DNA of 64,000 bases from CALIBK01 sp037444165 (GTDB lineage: Bacteria > Desulfobacterota > BSN033 > UBA1163), in assembly GCA_037444165.1 (NCBI GenBank), contig JBBIMX010000002.1, positions 1 through 64,000 on the forward strand. Direction: 5' to 3'. Positions 24,462-34,382 of this stretch are shown piece by piece; positions within the stretch are counted from its first letter, which is position 1, and each line of letters begins with the position of its first letter. The notes under the pieces are model-generated. The model searched no databases, had not been told where the DNA came from, and worked only from the letters and a program-made list of their open reading frames with translations. The translations under genes were made by a program, and so were the position numbers.

Positions 24462-25345
24462 TTATCATCGGTGAAAATATCCATGTCATAGCCAAAGATG
24501 TATCCCAAGCCATTCGGGAGAGAAATGAAAAAGTGATCCAGGCCCTGGCCAGAGAACAAACCCAGGCAGGAGCCCACTATATTGACCTTAATGTGGGACC
24601 GATGAAAAAAGATACGGAAGAAACCATGAAATGGCTGGTCAACTGTGTTCAAGAAGTGACCGATCTTCCCCTCTCCATCGATACAATGAACCCGGTGGCC
24701 ATGGAAGCGGGATTGAAATACTGTAAAAAAAGACCTTTACTCAATTCGGCTTCAGGGAAAACAGACTCCAAGCAACAGATGCTCCCCCTGGCCAAAAAAT
24801 ATAATTGTGATGTGGTCATTTCGGTGATGACTGATAAAGGAATGCCTCCGGAAGTAGAATCGAAGATCGAGAGTATTATGGATACAGTGGCCTATGCCAA
24901 TGAATTAGGGATTCCGAACGAAGATATCTGGGTGGATCCTATCATTCTCCCTGTGAGCACCGCAGGGGAGGGACAGAAGATTGCTGTCGGGAATCTTGAA
25001 TTCATCAAGATTCTTCCGGATGTCCTGCCCGGGGTGAAATCCACTGTGGGACTCTCCAATGTCTCCAATGGGGTCCCTTCCCATCTGAGGCCGATTCTGA
25101 ACCGCACCTATCTGGTCATGCTTGAAAGAAATGGACTCTATTCAGCCATTGCTGATCCCCTGGATGAAGAATTGATGGCCTTCATGAGAGGGGAACATCA
25201 AGAAATTAAGGACCTGATATATAAAGTCATGGATGGAGAGGAAGTGGACCTCTCCTCTTTATCTCAGAAAGAGGTGGCTTATGTAAAGACGGCTCGGGTT
25301 TTGATGGCTCAAACTCTGTATTCAGATGCCTGGTTGGAAATTTAA
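24458..25345 (+). CDS. acsE: 5-methyltetrahydrofolate:corrinoid/iron-sulfur protein methyltransferase
   Basis: This pterin-binding TIM-barrel enzyme moves the methyl group from methyl-THF to cobalt of the CFeSP. The 295-residue protein shows IIGENIHVI at the start, YIDLNVGP near residue 45, LSIDTMNP near 75 and TVGLSNVSNGVP near 198, as in the AcsE/MeTr family. It is about 30 residues longer than the Moorella enzyme at the C-terminus. It overlaps the preceding Fe-S gene by 4 bp and is followed by an AT-rich 72-bp gap with a good AGGAGG site for the next gene. Confidence 0.94.
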   Translation: MIIIGENIHVIAKDVSQAIRERNEKVIQALAREQTQAGAHYIDLNVGPMKKDTEETMKWLVNCVQEVTDLPLSIDTMNPVAMEAGLKYCKKRPLLNSASGKTDSKQQMLPLAKKYNCDVVISVMTDKGMPPEVESKIESIMDTVAYANELGIPNEDIWVDPIILPVSTAGEGQKIAVGNLEFIKILPDVLPGVKSTVGLSNVSNGVPSHLRPILNRTYLVMLERNGLYSAIADPLDEELMAFMRGEHQEIKDLIYKVMDGEEVDLSSLSQKEVAYVKTARVLMAQTLYSDAWLEI

Positions 25346-25417
25346 AAGAATCTATGTCATAATTATTTTGTAAAAATTATTTTATTATAAAAATTATTCT
25401 CTTTTAGGAGGAATTTT

Positions 25418-26338
25418 ATGGAATATAAAGTCCCAATCGAAGCGTATAAAGGTGTCGTTAGAGAGGTAACCATCGGGAAAGGAGATAAAGTGTTAAAGAT
25501 TGGAGGAGAAAATCTCCTCCCCCTTCATTTCTTCGATGAAGGATCGATGCCTAATCCTCCCAAATTTGCCCTCGAGGTCCTCGATATGGAACCTCCGGAA
25601 AAGATTCCTCACCTTCTTGAACCGTTCGGGGAGGCCACCTCTGATCCTATCCAGTGGGCTAAAAAGTGTGAGACCTTTGGGGTTGATGCCATCTGTCTGA
25701 CCCTTATCAGCACGGATCCTGCTGAAAAAGACAGTCCCGCCGATCAGGCCGCCCTGTTGGTCAAACGAATGGTCTCTGAAATCAAAAAACCCTTGATTGT
25801 CTATGGGTCGGGAGATGAGAAGAAGGATGCAGAAGTCCTGCCCAAGGTGGCCCAGATCTGTTCCGGTGAAAATCTCCTAATCGGTCCTGTCCAAAAAGAG
25901 AATTTTGAGGTGGTTGGAAAGGCCATCCTTGAAAACGGTCATGTAGCCATTGCCCAGAGCCCCCTGGATATCAACCTTCTTAAAGAATTGAACGTAAAAC
26001 TCTGTAAGTTTCTTCCACCCGAAAGGGTGGTCATTGACCCGCTTTCCTCCGCCTTAGGTTATGGGATTGAATACAGCTTTTCACTCATGGAAAGAGTAAA
26101 GCAGATTGGCGTGATCACCAAAGATAGTATGACGATGATGCCCATTATTGCCAACCTTGGTGACGAATGCTGGAAAACGAAACAGGCCAAAGAGAATAAA
26201 ACTCAGGGATTGCTCTGGGAAGGAATAACAGCCCTCTCTCTCTATCTCGCAGGGGCGAATCTCCTTATTCTCAGACATCCTGAAACACTCAAACTGGTTA
26301 AAGAAACTATAGGAGGAAATGGAAGATGGCCGAGTTAA
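25418..26338 (+). CDS. acsD: Corrinoid/iron-sulfur protein small subunit (CdhD/AcsD)
   Basis: The 306-residue TIM-barrel subunit pairs with CdhE to hold the cobamide that carries the methyl group to acetyl-CoA synthase. Matching segments are PNPPKFALEVLDMEP, the VDAICLTLISTDP region, VIDPLSSALGYGIEYSFS near residue 205 and ANLGDECWKTKQAK. Its length matches the bacterial AcsD class, whereas most archaeal CdhD proteins are longer. It overlaps cdhA by 13 bp. The neighbours cdhA, cdhB and cdhC are of the archaeal ACDS type, so the complex is a mixed one. Confidence 0.93.
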   Translation: MEYKVPIEAYKGVVREVTIGKGDKVLKIGGENLLPLHFFDEGSMPNPPKFALEVLDMEPPEKIPHLLEPFGEATSDPIQWAKKCETFGVDAICLTLISTDPAEKDSPADQAALLVKRMVSEIKKPLIVYGSGDEKKDAEVLPKVAQICSGENLLIGPVQKENFEVVGKAILENGHVAIAQSPLDINLLKELNVKLCKFLPPERVVIDPLSSALGYGIEYSFSLMERVKQIGVITKDSMTMMPIIANLGDECWKTKQAKENKTQGLLWEGITALSLYLAGANLLILRHPETLKLVKETIGGNGRWPS

Positions 26339-28632
26339 AAGAGATTAATAAGAAATTAGAGGAGATCTACCATAAAATTAAAGCCGAGATTCAATGGGAA
26401 CCTATCGGGCATACCCCCATGCCTGAGATTGCGGATCTCAGAAACTGGGATATGAAGCTTCTTCAGACTTACAAACCCTGGTATGCTCCGTTTTGCGATC
26501 TATGTTGTTTTTGCACTTATGGAAAGTGTGACCTAACAGAAGATCGCAGGGGAGCCTGTGGAATTGATATTGCGACCCAACAGGCAAGGTTTGTTCTTTT
26601 AGCTTGTCTTATGGGGGCTTCAGCCCATGCTTCCCATGCAGGACATATCCTTGAAGTTCTTATTGAAAAGCATGGTCCAGATAAAAAGATTAATCTGGGA
26701 ACCTCTATTGAGCTTGAAGCACCAAATATTAGGACTGTTCTTGGATTAAAACCTGAGACCTTAGGAGATCTTAAGATTGCAATCGAATATGTTTACAAAG
26801 AGATTACTCACCTCCTTGATTCAACAGCGATGGGACAAGAAGGAAGTCCCCTGGATTACGAATCCAAATCCCTCCATGCAGGTATGCTTGACCATGTTGG
26901 AATGGAGGTTGCAGATATTGCTCAGATCGTAGGATTCAATTACCCTACTTCGGTTGCCGATACCCCTCTGGTAGACCTTGGATGGAATTCAGTGGATAAG
27001 ACAAAACCGATCATCTGTTTTATTGGACATAATCCTGCCACCTCAACTGTTGTGGTGGATTATCTCCAGGAAAATAATCTTTATGATAAAGTGGAACTGT
27101 GTGGAATCTGCTGTACTGCCTTAGAAACGACTCGCTATTATCCAAGGGCAAAAGTCATCGGTCCTTTCTCTCGACAGCTTTTCTACATTCGGAGCGGGAT
27201 TGCTGATGTCCTTATGACCGATGAGCAGTGTATTCGCACCGATATGCCTCAGGAAGCCACCAAGGCGGGCTCAGCTCTGATTGCGGCACTCGATAAGGCC
27301 ATGTATGGTCTTGAGGACGCTACCGACATGCCAGCCGATGAAATTGTGAAAAAGATGGTTGAGGAAAAGAAGCATTTTGCCATCCTCGATCCAAAAAAAG
27401 CGGCTGAGGTGGCTGTCAAAGTGGCTATGGCCATTGCTCCTCAAAGGAGAAAAGAGTGGCTCTCAGAACAAGAAGCACAGGAACTTTCTAAAAAATGTAG
27501 CCTTTGTGGAATGTGCGAAACTGCTTGCCCCAATCTCTTCGATATTGGAAAAGGGGTCAGTGAAGTCGCCAAGGGAAATTACGAGGTCATTCAGGAGCTA
27601 TTTAATTACTGTGTGGGTTGTGGAAAATGTGAAGAAGAGTGTCCAAGAAATATCCCCATCCTAAAGATTATGCAGGTTGGGGCAAGCAAGGAGACATATA
27701 AGGTAAGGGCAGGACGTGGCCCGATCATGGATACTGAAATCAGAACGGTCGGGGCCCCTATTACTTTAGGAACCATCCCCGGGGTAGTTGCCTTGGTGGG
27801 TTGCTCCAATTTCCCGGATATTAGAGACCTTGCAGAGATTGTGGATGAATTTGCTCGTAGAAAATATATTGTCGTCGTTTCAGGCTGTACCTCTATGGCG
27901 GTGGGAATGTGGAAGGACGGAGATGGAAAAACGATCTATGAAAAATACCCACCTACCTTTGACGCAGGAGGAGTGGTGAATGTGGGTTCCTGTGTGGCCA
28001 ATAGCCATATTTCGGGGGCAGCCATAAAGATTGCAAATATCTTTGCAGCCCTTCCTTTAAGAGCCAATTATGAAGTCATGGCCGACTATGTCTTAAATCG
28101 GGTCGGAGCAGTAGGAATCGCCTGGGGAGCTTACTCCCAGAAAGCCGCCTCTATTGCAACAGGATTTAATCGGTTAGGGGTACCTGTTATTCTTGGTCCT
28201 CATTCTTCAAAATATCGAAGACTCTACCTCTCCAGAAAGGAAGAGGATGAATGGAAGGTGATGGATGCAAGGAAGAAACAGATTGTTGAAACCGGAGAGC
28301 CTTCACCGGAACATCTCGCCTATGTCTGCGAGACGAAAGAGAAAGCCATGGTGATGATTCCTAAACTCTGTATCCGAAAGAACGATACTCCTCAGGGGAG
28401 AGCGATTAAACTCAATCATTATATCTCCCTTTACAAAAAATATATGGGAGGGGGGCTCCCCGAAGATCTTCATCTCTATGTCCGAAGAGATGCGGATATT
28501 CCATTGGTTTACAAGAAAGAGGTCAAGGCCTATTTAACCCAGATCGGCTGGAAGCCAAAGGAACCAGTGGGACTTCCTACTCTGATTGGAACCTATCCAA
28601 CTAAAGTTCCTGTGGATTCCGTCATTCATTAA
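26326..28632 (+). CDS. cdhA: ACDS-type carbon monoxide dehydrogenase alpha subunit
   Basis: CdhA interconverts CO2 and CO at a Ni-Fe-S C-cluster. This 768-residue protein is of the archaeal CdhA type, larger than bacterial AcsA. N-terminal cysteines for the B and D clusters lie in CDLCCFCTYGKCDL (residues 58-71). The C-cluster region includes ASAHASHAGH near 100, CGICCTALETT near 260, VVSGCTSMAVG near 525 and NVGSCVANSHISGAA near 556. Two inserted [4Fe-4S] ferredoxin motifs typical of CdhA are CSLCGMCETACP near 390 and CVGCGKCEEECP near 430. An epsilon subunit gene follows. Confidence 0.96.
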   Translation: MAELKEINKKLEEIYHKIKAEIQWEPIGHTPMPEIADLRNWDMKLLQTYKPWYAPFCDLCCFCTYGKCDLTEDRRGACGIDIATQQARFVLLACLMGASAHASHAGHILEVLIEKHGPDKKINLGTSIELEAPNIRTVLGLKPETLGDLKIAIEYVYKEITHLLDSTAMGQEGSPLDYESKSLHAGMLDHVGMEVADIAQIVGFNYPTSVADTPLVDLGWNSVDKTKPIICFIGHNPATSTVVVDYLQENNLYDKVELCGICCTALETTRYYPRAKVIGPFSRQLFYIRSGIADVLMTDEQCIRTDMPQEATKAGSALIAALDKAMYGLEDATDMPADEIVKKMVEEKKHFAILDPKKAAEVAVKVAMAIAPQRRKEWLSEQEAQELSKKCSLCGMCETACPNLFDIGKGVSEVAKGNYEVIQELFNYCVGCGKCEEECPRNIPILKIMQVGASKETYKVRAGRGPIMDTEIRTVGAPITLGTIPGVVALVGCSNFPDIRDLAEIVDEFARRKYIVVVSGCTSMAVGMWKDGDGKTIYEKYPPTFDAGGVVNVGSCVANSHISGAAIKIANIFAALPLRANYEVMADYVLNRVGAVGIAWGAYSQKAASIATGFNRLGVPVILGPHSSKYRRLYLSRKEEDEWKVMDARKKQIVETGEPSPEHLAYVCETKEKAMVMIPKLCIRKNDTPQGRAIKLNHYISLYKKYMGGGLPEDLHLYVRRDADIPLVYKKEVKAYLTQIGWKPKEPVGLPTLIGTYPTKVPVDSVIH

Positions 28633-28646
28633 AAAGGAGGGTAAAG

Positions 28647-29204
28647 ATGAGTCAATTAGCTCCAATGTTACCGATGCATCGAGTCAATGTCCTGACAGGG
28701 ACAAGAACGGCAAGGATGGTGGAGGACCCTGCGGAATTGGCTAAACAAATCTTGAAAGCCCAGAGACCCCTTCTTGTTCTCGGCCCACGTTTGATGAAAA
28801 TCAATCTTGGCGGAAGGCTGCTTCTCGAATATGCCTTAGACATTGCCAAGGCTAAAAATATCCCAACCTGTGCGACGGCGACCGTGAAATCGAAAATGGT
28901 AGAATTGGGAATGACTCCGGATAGTGTCTATGATATCGTGGAGATCATCCATGCCTTGAAGGATCCAGAGTGGAAGGGGGTGAGGAAAGAAGGAAATCAC
29001 GATCTGGTTCTCTTTTTTGGATTCAGAACGGACCTTGGAAATCAGGGACTTTCCGTGCTTAAACATTTTGCACCTCATCTGAAGACGATGACCCTGTGCA
29101 AGTACTATTATCCTCACGCCGATTTTTCTCTTCCCAACATCAGGAAGGATGAACAGTGGAAGGCCTTCCTGGAGGGATTAATCGAAAATTTGAAAAAAGA
29201 ATAA
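28647..29204 (+). CDS. cdhB: ACDS complex epsilon subunit
   Basis: CdhB binds CdhA in archaeal-type CODH and is thought to help electron transfer. The 185-residue protein has the family start with GTRTARMVEDP, the nucleotide-fold-like LVLGPRLMK near residue 43 and the LVLFFGFRTDLGNQGLSVLK segment near 125. A GGAGGG site precedes it. Bacterial CODH/ACS clusters normally lack this gene, so its presence marks the archaeal-type complex. Confidence 0.92.
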   Translation: MSQLAPMLPMHRVNVLTGTRTARMVEDPAELAKQILKAQRPLLVLGPRLMKINLGGRLLLEYALDIAKAKNIPTCATATVKSKMVELGMTPDSVYDIVEIIHALKDPEWKGVRKEGNHDLVLFFGFRTDLGNQGLSVLKHFAPHLKTMTLCKYYYPHADFSLPNIRKDEQWKAFLEGLIENLKKE

Positions 29205-29230
29205 TCAATCCTACGAAAGGAGAGTAAAAG

Positions 29231-30475
29231 ATGGAGTTTCATGTAGACATTGGACCCCAATATGAAGGTGAAGTGATTCGGAAAGAAAACCTCTATATTG
29301 AATTTGGAGGACCCAAAGTCGCCCATAAATTTGAATTGGCGACTGTCAAGAGTCCGGAGGAGATCGAAAACGAAAAAGTGGAAATTATTGGCCCGGATAT
29401 CAATGAACTGACCCCTTACGATCCAGAGACGGATAAGGGGGGATCCTATCCTATCGCGATCATGATCGATGTGGCCGGGGCTGAGTTGGACAAGGACGCC
29501 GAACCTATCATCGAAAGAAAGATTCACATGTATCTGAACTTCATCCAGGGATGGTATCACATGAACCAGAGGCAGGACATGTGGGTGAGAATGAGTACAG
29601 ATGCATACAAGAAAGGATTCACCTCTCTAAAAGAGTTGGGAGAAATCTTTAACTTCCTTTTTACCTCTGAGATGCCGATCATTGAAAAGATTCAAACCAC
29701 CATCGTTACCGACCCAAAGAAGGTGGAAGAGCTCCTACCCGAAGCCTTACAACGATATGCGGCCCGTGACGAACGAGCTCGCCAACTCAAAGACGAGGAT
29801 GTCGATACCTTCTATGGATGTGTCCTCTGTCAGAGTTTTGCACCCACCCATTGTTCTATTATTGCTCCCAACCGGATTGCCAACTGCGGAGCGATTAACT
29901 GGTTCGACGGGCGAGCCGCTGCAAAGATTGATCCTGAAGGACCCATCTTTGCTATTCCTAAAGGGGAGTTAATCGACCCGGCGAGAGGAGAATACGAAGG
30001 AGTCAATAAAGTCGTCGCCGAGAAATCTCTGGGAACCTATGATCGAGTCTATCTTTACAGTGCCTTTGAACATCCTCACACCTCCTGCGGTTGTTTTCAG
30101 GCCATAGTGTTTTATATTCCAGAGGTCGATGCCTTTGGCATTGTTCATCGAGAATTTAAAGGAGAGACCGTGATCGGGATCACCTTCTCGAGAATGGCAG
30201 GGGAAACCTCTGGAGGTAAACAGGTGGAAGGGAGACTGGGAACAGGACTGGAACAACTGCGATCTCCCAAATTTATTCAGGCCGATGGAGGACTGGCTCG
30301 AATCGTCTGGATGCCTAAGGAAATTAAAGAAAGATTCAGGGATGTCTTAGAAGCCAAGGGGCTTTATGATAAGATTGCAACGGAAGAAGATGCGAAAAAC
30401 CCGGATGAACTCACCGCGTTCTTGGAAAAGGTTGGACATCCTTGGCTAAAAGGAGAAGTGGAACTTCCAGTCTAA
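29231..30475 (+). CDS. cdhC: ACDS beta subunit, acetyl-CoA synthase (short form)
   Basis: CdhC joins methyl, CO and CoA to acetyl-CoA at the Ni-Ni-[4Fe-4S] A-cluster. The A-cluster cysteines are visible in GCVLCQSFAPTHCSI and NRIANCGAINW near residues 196-222 and in SCGCFQAIV near 287. The 414-residue length equals archaeal CdhC: it lacks the N-terminal CODH-contact domain of bacterial AcsB (about 730 residues). This agrees with the cdhA and cdhB types. A CGAAAGGAG site precedes the start. Confidence 0.95.
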   Translation: MEFHVDIGPQYEGEVIRKENLYIEFGGPKVAHKFELATVKSPEEIENEKVEIIGPDINELTPYDPETDKGGSYPIAIMIDVAGAELDKDAEPIIERKIHMYLNFIQGWYHMNQRQDMWVRMSTDAYKKGFTSLKELGEIFNFLFTSEMPIIEKIQTTIVTDPKKVEELLPEALQRYAARDERARQLKDEDVDTFYGCVLCQSFAPTHCSIIAPNRIANCGAINWFDGRAAAKIDPEGPIFAIPKGELIDPARGEYEGVNKVVAEKSLGTYDRVYLYSAFEHPHTSCGCFQAIVFYIPEVDAFGIVHREFKGETVIGITFSRMAGETSGGKQVEGRLGTGLEQLRSPKFIQADGGLARIVWMPKEIKERFRDVLEAKGLYDKIATEEDAKNPDELTAFLEKVGHPWLKGEVELPV

Positions 30476-30571
30476 ACCAAGAGATCTGTTATCTGTGGTG
30501 AGTGATCAGGCTGGAACCATTCATCCTTAACCACTGATTGATATTTCATTTTATTTAAAGGGGGGTGCGAT

Positions 30572-31930
30572 ATGCCGATATCAGGTTCAGAAATTGTAAA
30601 GATGCTTCCGGGAAGAAAACCCTGCAAAGATTGTGGCTTTCCAACCTGTTTCGCCTTTGCAATGAAGCTTGCCACCGGTGGGGCTTCGCTGGATAAATGT
30701 CCCTATCTTTCGCCGGAGGTAAAGGCTAAACTGGAAGACCTCCTTGCCCCTGCCATCAAGCTGGTCACCATTGGGACAGGGGACAATAAAGTTCAGGTTG
30801 GAAATGAAGAGGTGATCTATCGACATGAGAAAACTTATATCCATCCACCTGGAATAGGCCTTCTTATTTCAGACAAGGAAGGGGAAGCCAAGGCGGATGA
30901 AAAGATAAAGAAGGTCAAAGAGCTGCAGTTTCCCTGGGTGGGCCTTACCCTTAAGGCCGAGCTGCTTGCCCTTCAGTTTGAATCCAGCAACAAAGAGAAA
31001 TACCTTGCCTTGGTCAAAAAGGCAGCCCAGAGCGGACTGGGGCTCATCTTGATCTCCAAGGATCTCGATGTCCTGTTTTCGGCCAGAGATCTCTGCGCCG
31101 GCCAAAGACCCCTTCTCTATCCGATCACCAAAGAGAATATTGACCAGGCGATTCCAAAAATCAAAGAGAAACCGACTCCCCTCGGAGTCTATGGAGCAGG
31201 GATTGAGGAACTCATCCCTTTGACCAAGAAATTGAAAGAGGCAGGGGTCGACGAACTTCTTCTGGATCCGGGCTCAAAAAATATATTAGATGCGATCAGG
31301 GATCAAACCTTTATTCGAAGGGCAGCCCTAAAGCAGGGATTCAGACCTTTGGGCTATCCAACGATAGCCTTTCCCTGCTTCATGGTGAAAGATGGGCTCA
31401 AGGAGATCCTTACCGCTTCCGTCTTGATCAATAAATTTGCATCGGTCATCATTCTTTCTGACTTTGACCAATCTACCCTCCTTCCTCTCCTGGTTCAGCG
31501 TCTCAATATCTATACGGATCCACGTTTCCCGATGGCCGTGGAAGAGAAATACTATGAGATCGGAACCCCTGATGAGAATTCGCCGGTTCTGATTACATCA
31601 AACTGGGCCCTCACCTACTTTATCGTCTCCTCGGCCATTGAGGCGACCAAGATTCCTTCCTATCTCTGTGTAAAAGATACGGAAGGATTGGGAGTGCTGA
31701 CAGGATGGGCTGCTGGAAAGTTTACCGGGGATTCGGTAGCCGCCATGGTCAAAAAATCAGGAATCGAAAACAAAGTGAAAAATAAAAAGATTGTGATTCC
31801 CGGTCGAGTCGCCAGAATCAAAGGGGAATTGGAGGACGCCCTTCCAGGCTGGGAGGTGGTGGTGGGCCCAAGAGAAGCCTCCGGCATCGGCGCCTTCTTG
31901 CCTGAGTATGCTAAAAGTTTGAGAAAATGA
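30572..31930 (+). CDS. cdhE: Corrinoid/iron-sulfur protein large subunit (CdhE/AcsC)
   Basis: The large CFeSP subunit carries the cobamide and a [4Fe-4S] cluster used for reductive activation. The N-terminal cluster motif is CKDCGFPTCFAFAMKLATGG with a fourth Cys in DKCPYLS (residues 18-47). A TIM barrel follows (VGLTLKAELLALQFES, DELLLDPGSKNILDAI) and a C-terminal cobamide-binding domain (SNWALTYFIVSSAIEATKIPSYL, VLTGWAAGKF). Length 452 is standard. It overlaps the NuoE-like gene by 4 bp, which ties the electron-transfer module into the CODH operon. Confidence 0.95.
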   Translation: MPISGSEIVKMLPGRKPCKDCGFPTCFAFAMKLATGGASLDKCPYLSPEVKAKLEDLLAPAIKLVTIGTGDNKVQVGNEEVIYRHEKTYIHPPGIGLLISDKEGEAKADEKIKKVKELQFPWVGLTLKAELLALQFESSNKEKYLALVKKAAQSGLGLILISKDLDVLFSARDLCAGQRPLLYPITKENIDQAIPKIKEKPTPLGVYGAGIEELIPLTKKLKEAGVDELLLDPGSKNILDAIRDQTFIRRAALKQGFRPLGYPTIAFPCFMVKDGLKEILTASVLINKFASVIILSDFDQSTLLPLLVQRLNIYTDPRFPMAVEEKYYEIGTPDENSPVLITSNWALTYFIVSSAIEATKIPSYLCVKDTEGLGVLTGWAAGKFTGDSVAAMVKKSGIENKVKNKKIVIPGRVARIKGELEDALPGWEVVVGPREASGIGAFLPEYAKSLRK

Positions 31931-32430
31931 GACAACAGGGGGAAGACCTTTCGAAACTCTCATCCATTTTTGAGGCCTATGGAAATGAGAGAAATGGTTT
32001 AATCCCCATCCTGCTTGAGATTCAGAAAGAGTTCGGGTATCTACCCAAAGAGGCCTTAAAAGAAGTGGCCACTTTCCTCAAAATGAAGCCCATTGACGTT
32101 TGGGGAGTGGCCACTTTTTATAATCAGTTTCGTTTAACCCCCCTCGGAAAAACTCATATTAAAGTCTGTATGGGAACAGCCTGCCATCTGGCGGGGGGAA
32201 GATTGGTGTTGGAGGCTCTGGAGAGGGAACTCGATCTCAAGGTAGGTCAAACTTCTGAGGATGGCCAATTCAGCCTCGAAAGGGTGGCCTGTATTGGCTG
32301 TTGTATGCTGGCCCCGGTCATTGTGATCCGGGATAAAATTTATCCCAAGATGTCGCCCTTCAAGGTAGAAGAATCCCTTATCCCTTACAGGCAGAAGGCG
32401 GAATCTCCCTTAGAAGAAGGAAAGGATTAG
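31927..32430 (+). CDS. NuoE-like thioredoxin-fold [2Fe-2S] subunit
   Basis: The 167-residue protein matches the 24-kDa NuoE/HydC/HndA family. A helical N-terminus (LIPILLEIQKEFGYLPKEAL) precedes the [2Fe-2S] domain with cysteines in VCMGTACHLAG near residue 81 and ACIGCCMLAP near 122. With the NuoF-like gene 1 bp downstream and the NuoG-like gene upstream it makes a three-subunit NAD-linked flavoprotein. The members are split by the seven methyltransferase/CODH genes from acsE to cdhE. Confidence 0.93.
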   Translation: MRQQGEDLSKLSSIFEAYGNERNGLIPILLEIQKEFGYLPKEALKEVATFLKMKPIDVWGVATFYNQFRLTPLGKTHIKVCMGTACHLAGGRLVLEALERELDLKVGQTSEDGQFSLERVACIGCCMLAPVIVIRDKIYPKMSPFKVEESLIPYRQKAESPLEEGKD

Positions 32431-32431
32431 A

Positions 32432-34354
32432 TTGACTTTTGAAGAGATCCAAAAAAGGGCTAAGGCCCAATGGTTAGACTTGGAAGGAAGGACTCATATA
32501 AAGATTGGAGCAGCGACCTGCGGCCGAGCGGCAGGGGCTCTTGAAGTCTTTCAAGCCTTTGAAGAGGAGCTGTCCCGAAGAGGCCTCGATGTGGCTGTCA
32601 TTCAAGTGGGTTGCATTGGCCTTTGTTATGCAGAGCCTCTGGTCATCATCTCCAAACCGCACTCCTATCAAATTGTTTATCATCATGTCACTCCTGAGTT
32701 AGTTCCTCGTTTGATCGATGGCTATGTCGAAGGAGAGGACCCCTGCCTAGAGCTTGCCCTTGGAACCCTTGAAATAGATGAAAGGGGATTCCCCTCGATC
32801 CCCGAGCTTCCGAGATTTGCGTATGAATATCGACTCATTTTAAGAAACTGTGGATATATAGATCCAACCAATATTTATCACTATCTTGCAAATGGTGGGT
32901 ATCTCGCTCTCCAAAAGGCCCTTAGGATGGATCCTAACGAAATCATCAAAGAAGTATCAAAATCCGGTCTCCGAGGAAGGGGAGGGGCAGGTTTCCCAAC
33001 AGGGGTCAAATGGGAGCAATGCTATAAAGCTCCCGGAGGGGTAAAATATGTCATCTGTAACGCAGATGAAGGAGACCCAGGTGCTTTTATGGATCGGGTC
33101 ATCTTGGAAAGCGATCCTCATCAGGTGATTGAAGGGATGATCATTGCGGGTTATACCATTGGGGCTCAAAAGGGATATATCTATGTCCGGGCTGAATATC
33201 CACTGGCCATTGATCGTGTCAAAGAGGCATTGAGAGAAGCGGAAGGGATAGGAGTCTTAGGAAAGAATATTCTTGAAAGTGATTTTCACTTTCATATCGG
33301 AATTGTCCAGGGAGCAGGCGCCTTTGTATCAGGAGAGGCAACCGCTCTGGTAGAAGCGATGGAGGGAAAGAGAAGCGAGCCCAGAGTCAGACCCCCCAGG
33401 CTCTCGGAAAAGGGACTCTGGGGAGCCCCTACCCTTCTAAATAACGTAAAAACATTTTCTTACATTCCAATAATTATAAATAGAGGGTCCGATGCGTTTT
33501 CCTCCATTGGAACAGAGAAAAGTAAAGGGACAGCCGTTTTCACCCTTGCAGGAAAGGTAAACTACCCCGGGCTTACTGAAGTCCCGATGGGAACGACCCT
33601 GAGGACTCTTGTTTATGAGATTGCAGGAGGAATGAAGAACGGAAAACAATTTAAGGCAGTCCAGATTGGAGGCCCTTCAGGGGGATGCATTCCCGAATCC
33701 CTTTTAGATATCCCTATTGATTACGATTCCCTTCAGAATGCCGGTTCGATGATGGGTTCGGGAGGAATGATCTTTATGGACGAGGAGGATTGTGCAGTCG
33801 ATACCGCCCGATTCTTTCTCGACTTTACCACGAAGGAATCCTGTGGTAAATGTACGATGTGCAGGCTTGGGACACTCCAACTCCTAAGCCTTCTCGAAGA
33901 GATCTGTTCTGGAAAGGCCGATATGGAAGACCTCCTCCTCCTTCGGGAACTGGCGGAAGACGTAAAGATGGGATCCCTTTGTGGATTGGGCCGATCTGCT
34001 CCCAATCCGGTCCTGACAACGATTCGATATTTTGAGCAAGAGTATCGGGCCCATATTGTAGAAAAACGATGTCCTGCTTTGGTCTGCAAGGATCTTATCG
34101 CCTTCTATATCCTGCCGGAGAAATGTGATCGAGCTTGTGAACATTGTATCCTGGTTTGCCCAACTGAAGCGATCAAAGGAGGAAAAGGAGAGATTAAAGT
34201 GATTGATCAGGGGAAATGCTCGAAATGCGGAACCTGTTTGGAGGTTTGTCCAAAGGAGTATAATGCAGTGACGAAGATATCCCCCATCAGTAAACTTCCT
34301 AAGGACGGGAGACAAATGGAATCTCCCGCTTCTTTGAAAGAGGGAGTGGGATGA
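32432..34354 (+). CDS. NuoF-like NADH-binding flavoprotein with ferredoxin tail
   Basis: The 640-residue subunit has an N-terminal [2Fe-2S] thioredoxin-like domain (CGRAAGAL, VGCIGLCYAEP), the NADH/FMN Rossmann region (GLRGRGGAGFPTGVKW near residue 175, CNADEGDPGAFMDR near 209), an SLBB domain and the [4Fe-4S] motif SCGKCTMCRLGT near 470. The tail is a 2x[4Fe-4S] ferredoxin (CDRACEHCILVCP, CSKCGTCLEVCP). This order is found in HydB/HndC-type bifurcating enzymes. A TTG start is used, with GAAGGAAAGG just upstream. It could pass electrons between NAD(H), ferredoxin and CODH; the direction is unknown. Confidence 0.93.
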   Translation: MTFEEIQKRAKAQWLDLEGRTHIKIGAATCGRAAGALEVFQAFEEELSRRGLDVAVIQVGCIGLCYAEPLVIISKPHSYQIVYHHVTPELVPRLIDGYVEGEDPCLELALGTLEIDERGFPSIPELPRFAYEYRLILRNCGYIDPTNIYHYLANGGYLALQKALRMDPNEIIKEVSKSGLRGRGGAGFPTGVKWEQCYKAPGGVKYVICNADEGDPGAFMDRVILESDPHQVIEGMIIAGYTIGAQKGYIYVRAEYPLAIDRVKEALREAEGIGVLGKNILESDFHFHIGIVQGAGAFVSGEATALVEAMEGKRSEPRVRPPRLSEKGLWGAPTLLNNVKTFSYIPIIINRGSDAFSSIGTEKSKGTAVFTLAGKVNYPGLTEVPMGTTLRTLVYEIAGGMKNGKQFKAVQIGGPSGGCIPESLLDIPIDYDSLQNAGSMMGSGGMIFMDEEDCAVDTARFFLDFTTKESCGKCTMCRLGTLQLLSLLEEICSGKADMEDLLLLRELAEDVKMGSLCGLGRSAPNPVLTTIRYFEQEYRAHIVEKRCPALVCKDLIAFYILPEKCDRACEHCILVCPTEAIKGGKGEIKVIDQGKCSKCGTCLEVCPKEYNAVTKISPISKLPKDGRQMESPASLKEGVG

Positions 34355-34382
34355 CCTCGAGGAAAGGATTGAGGGAATAAAT

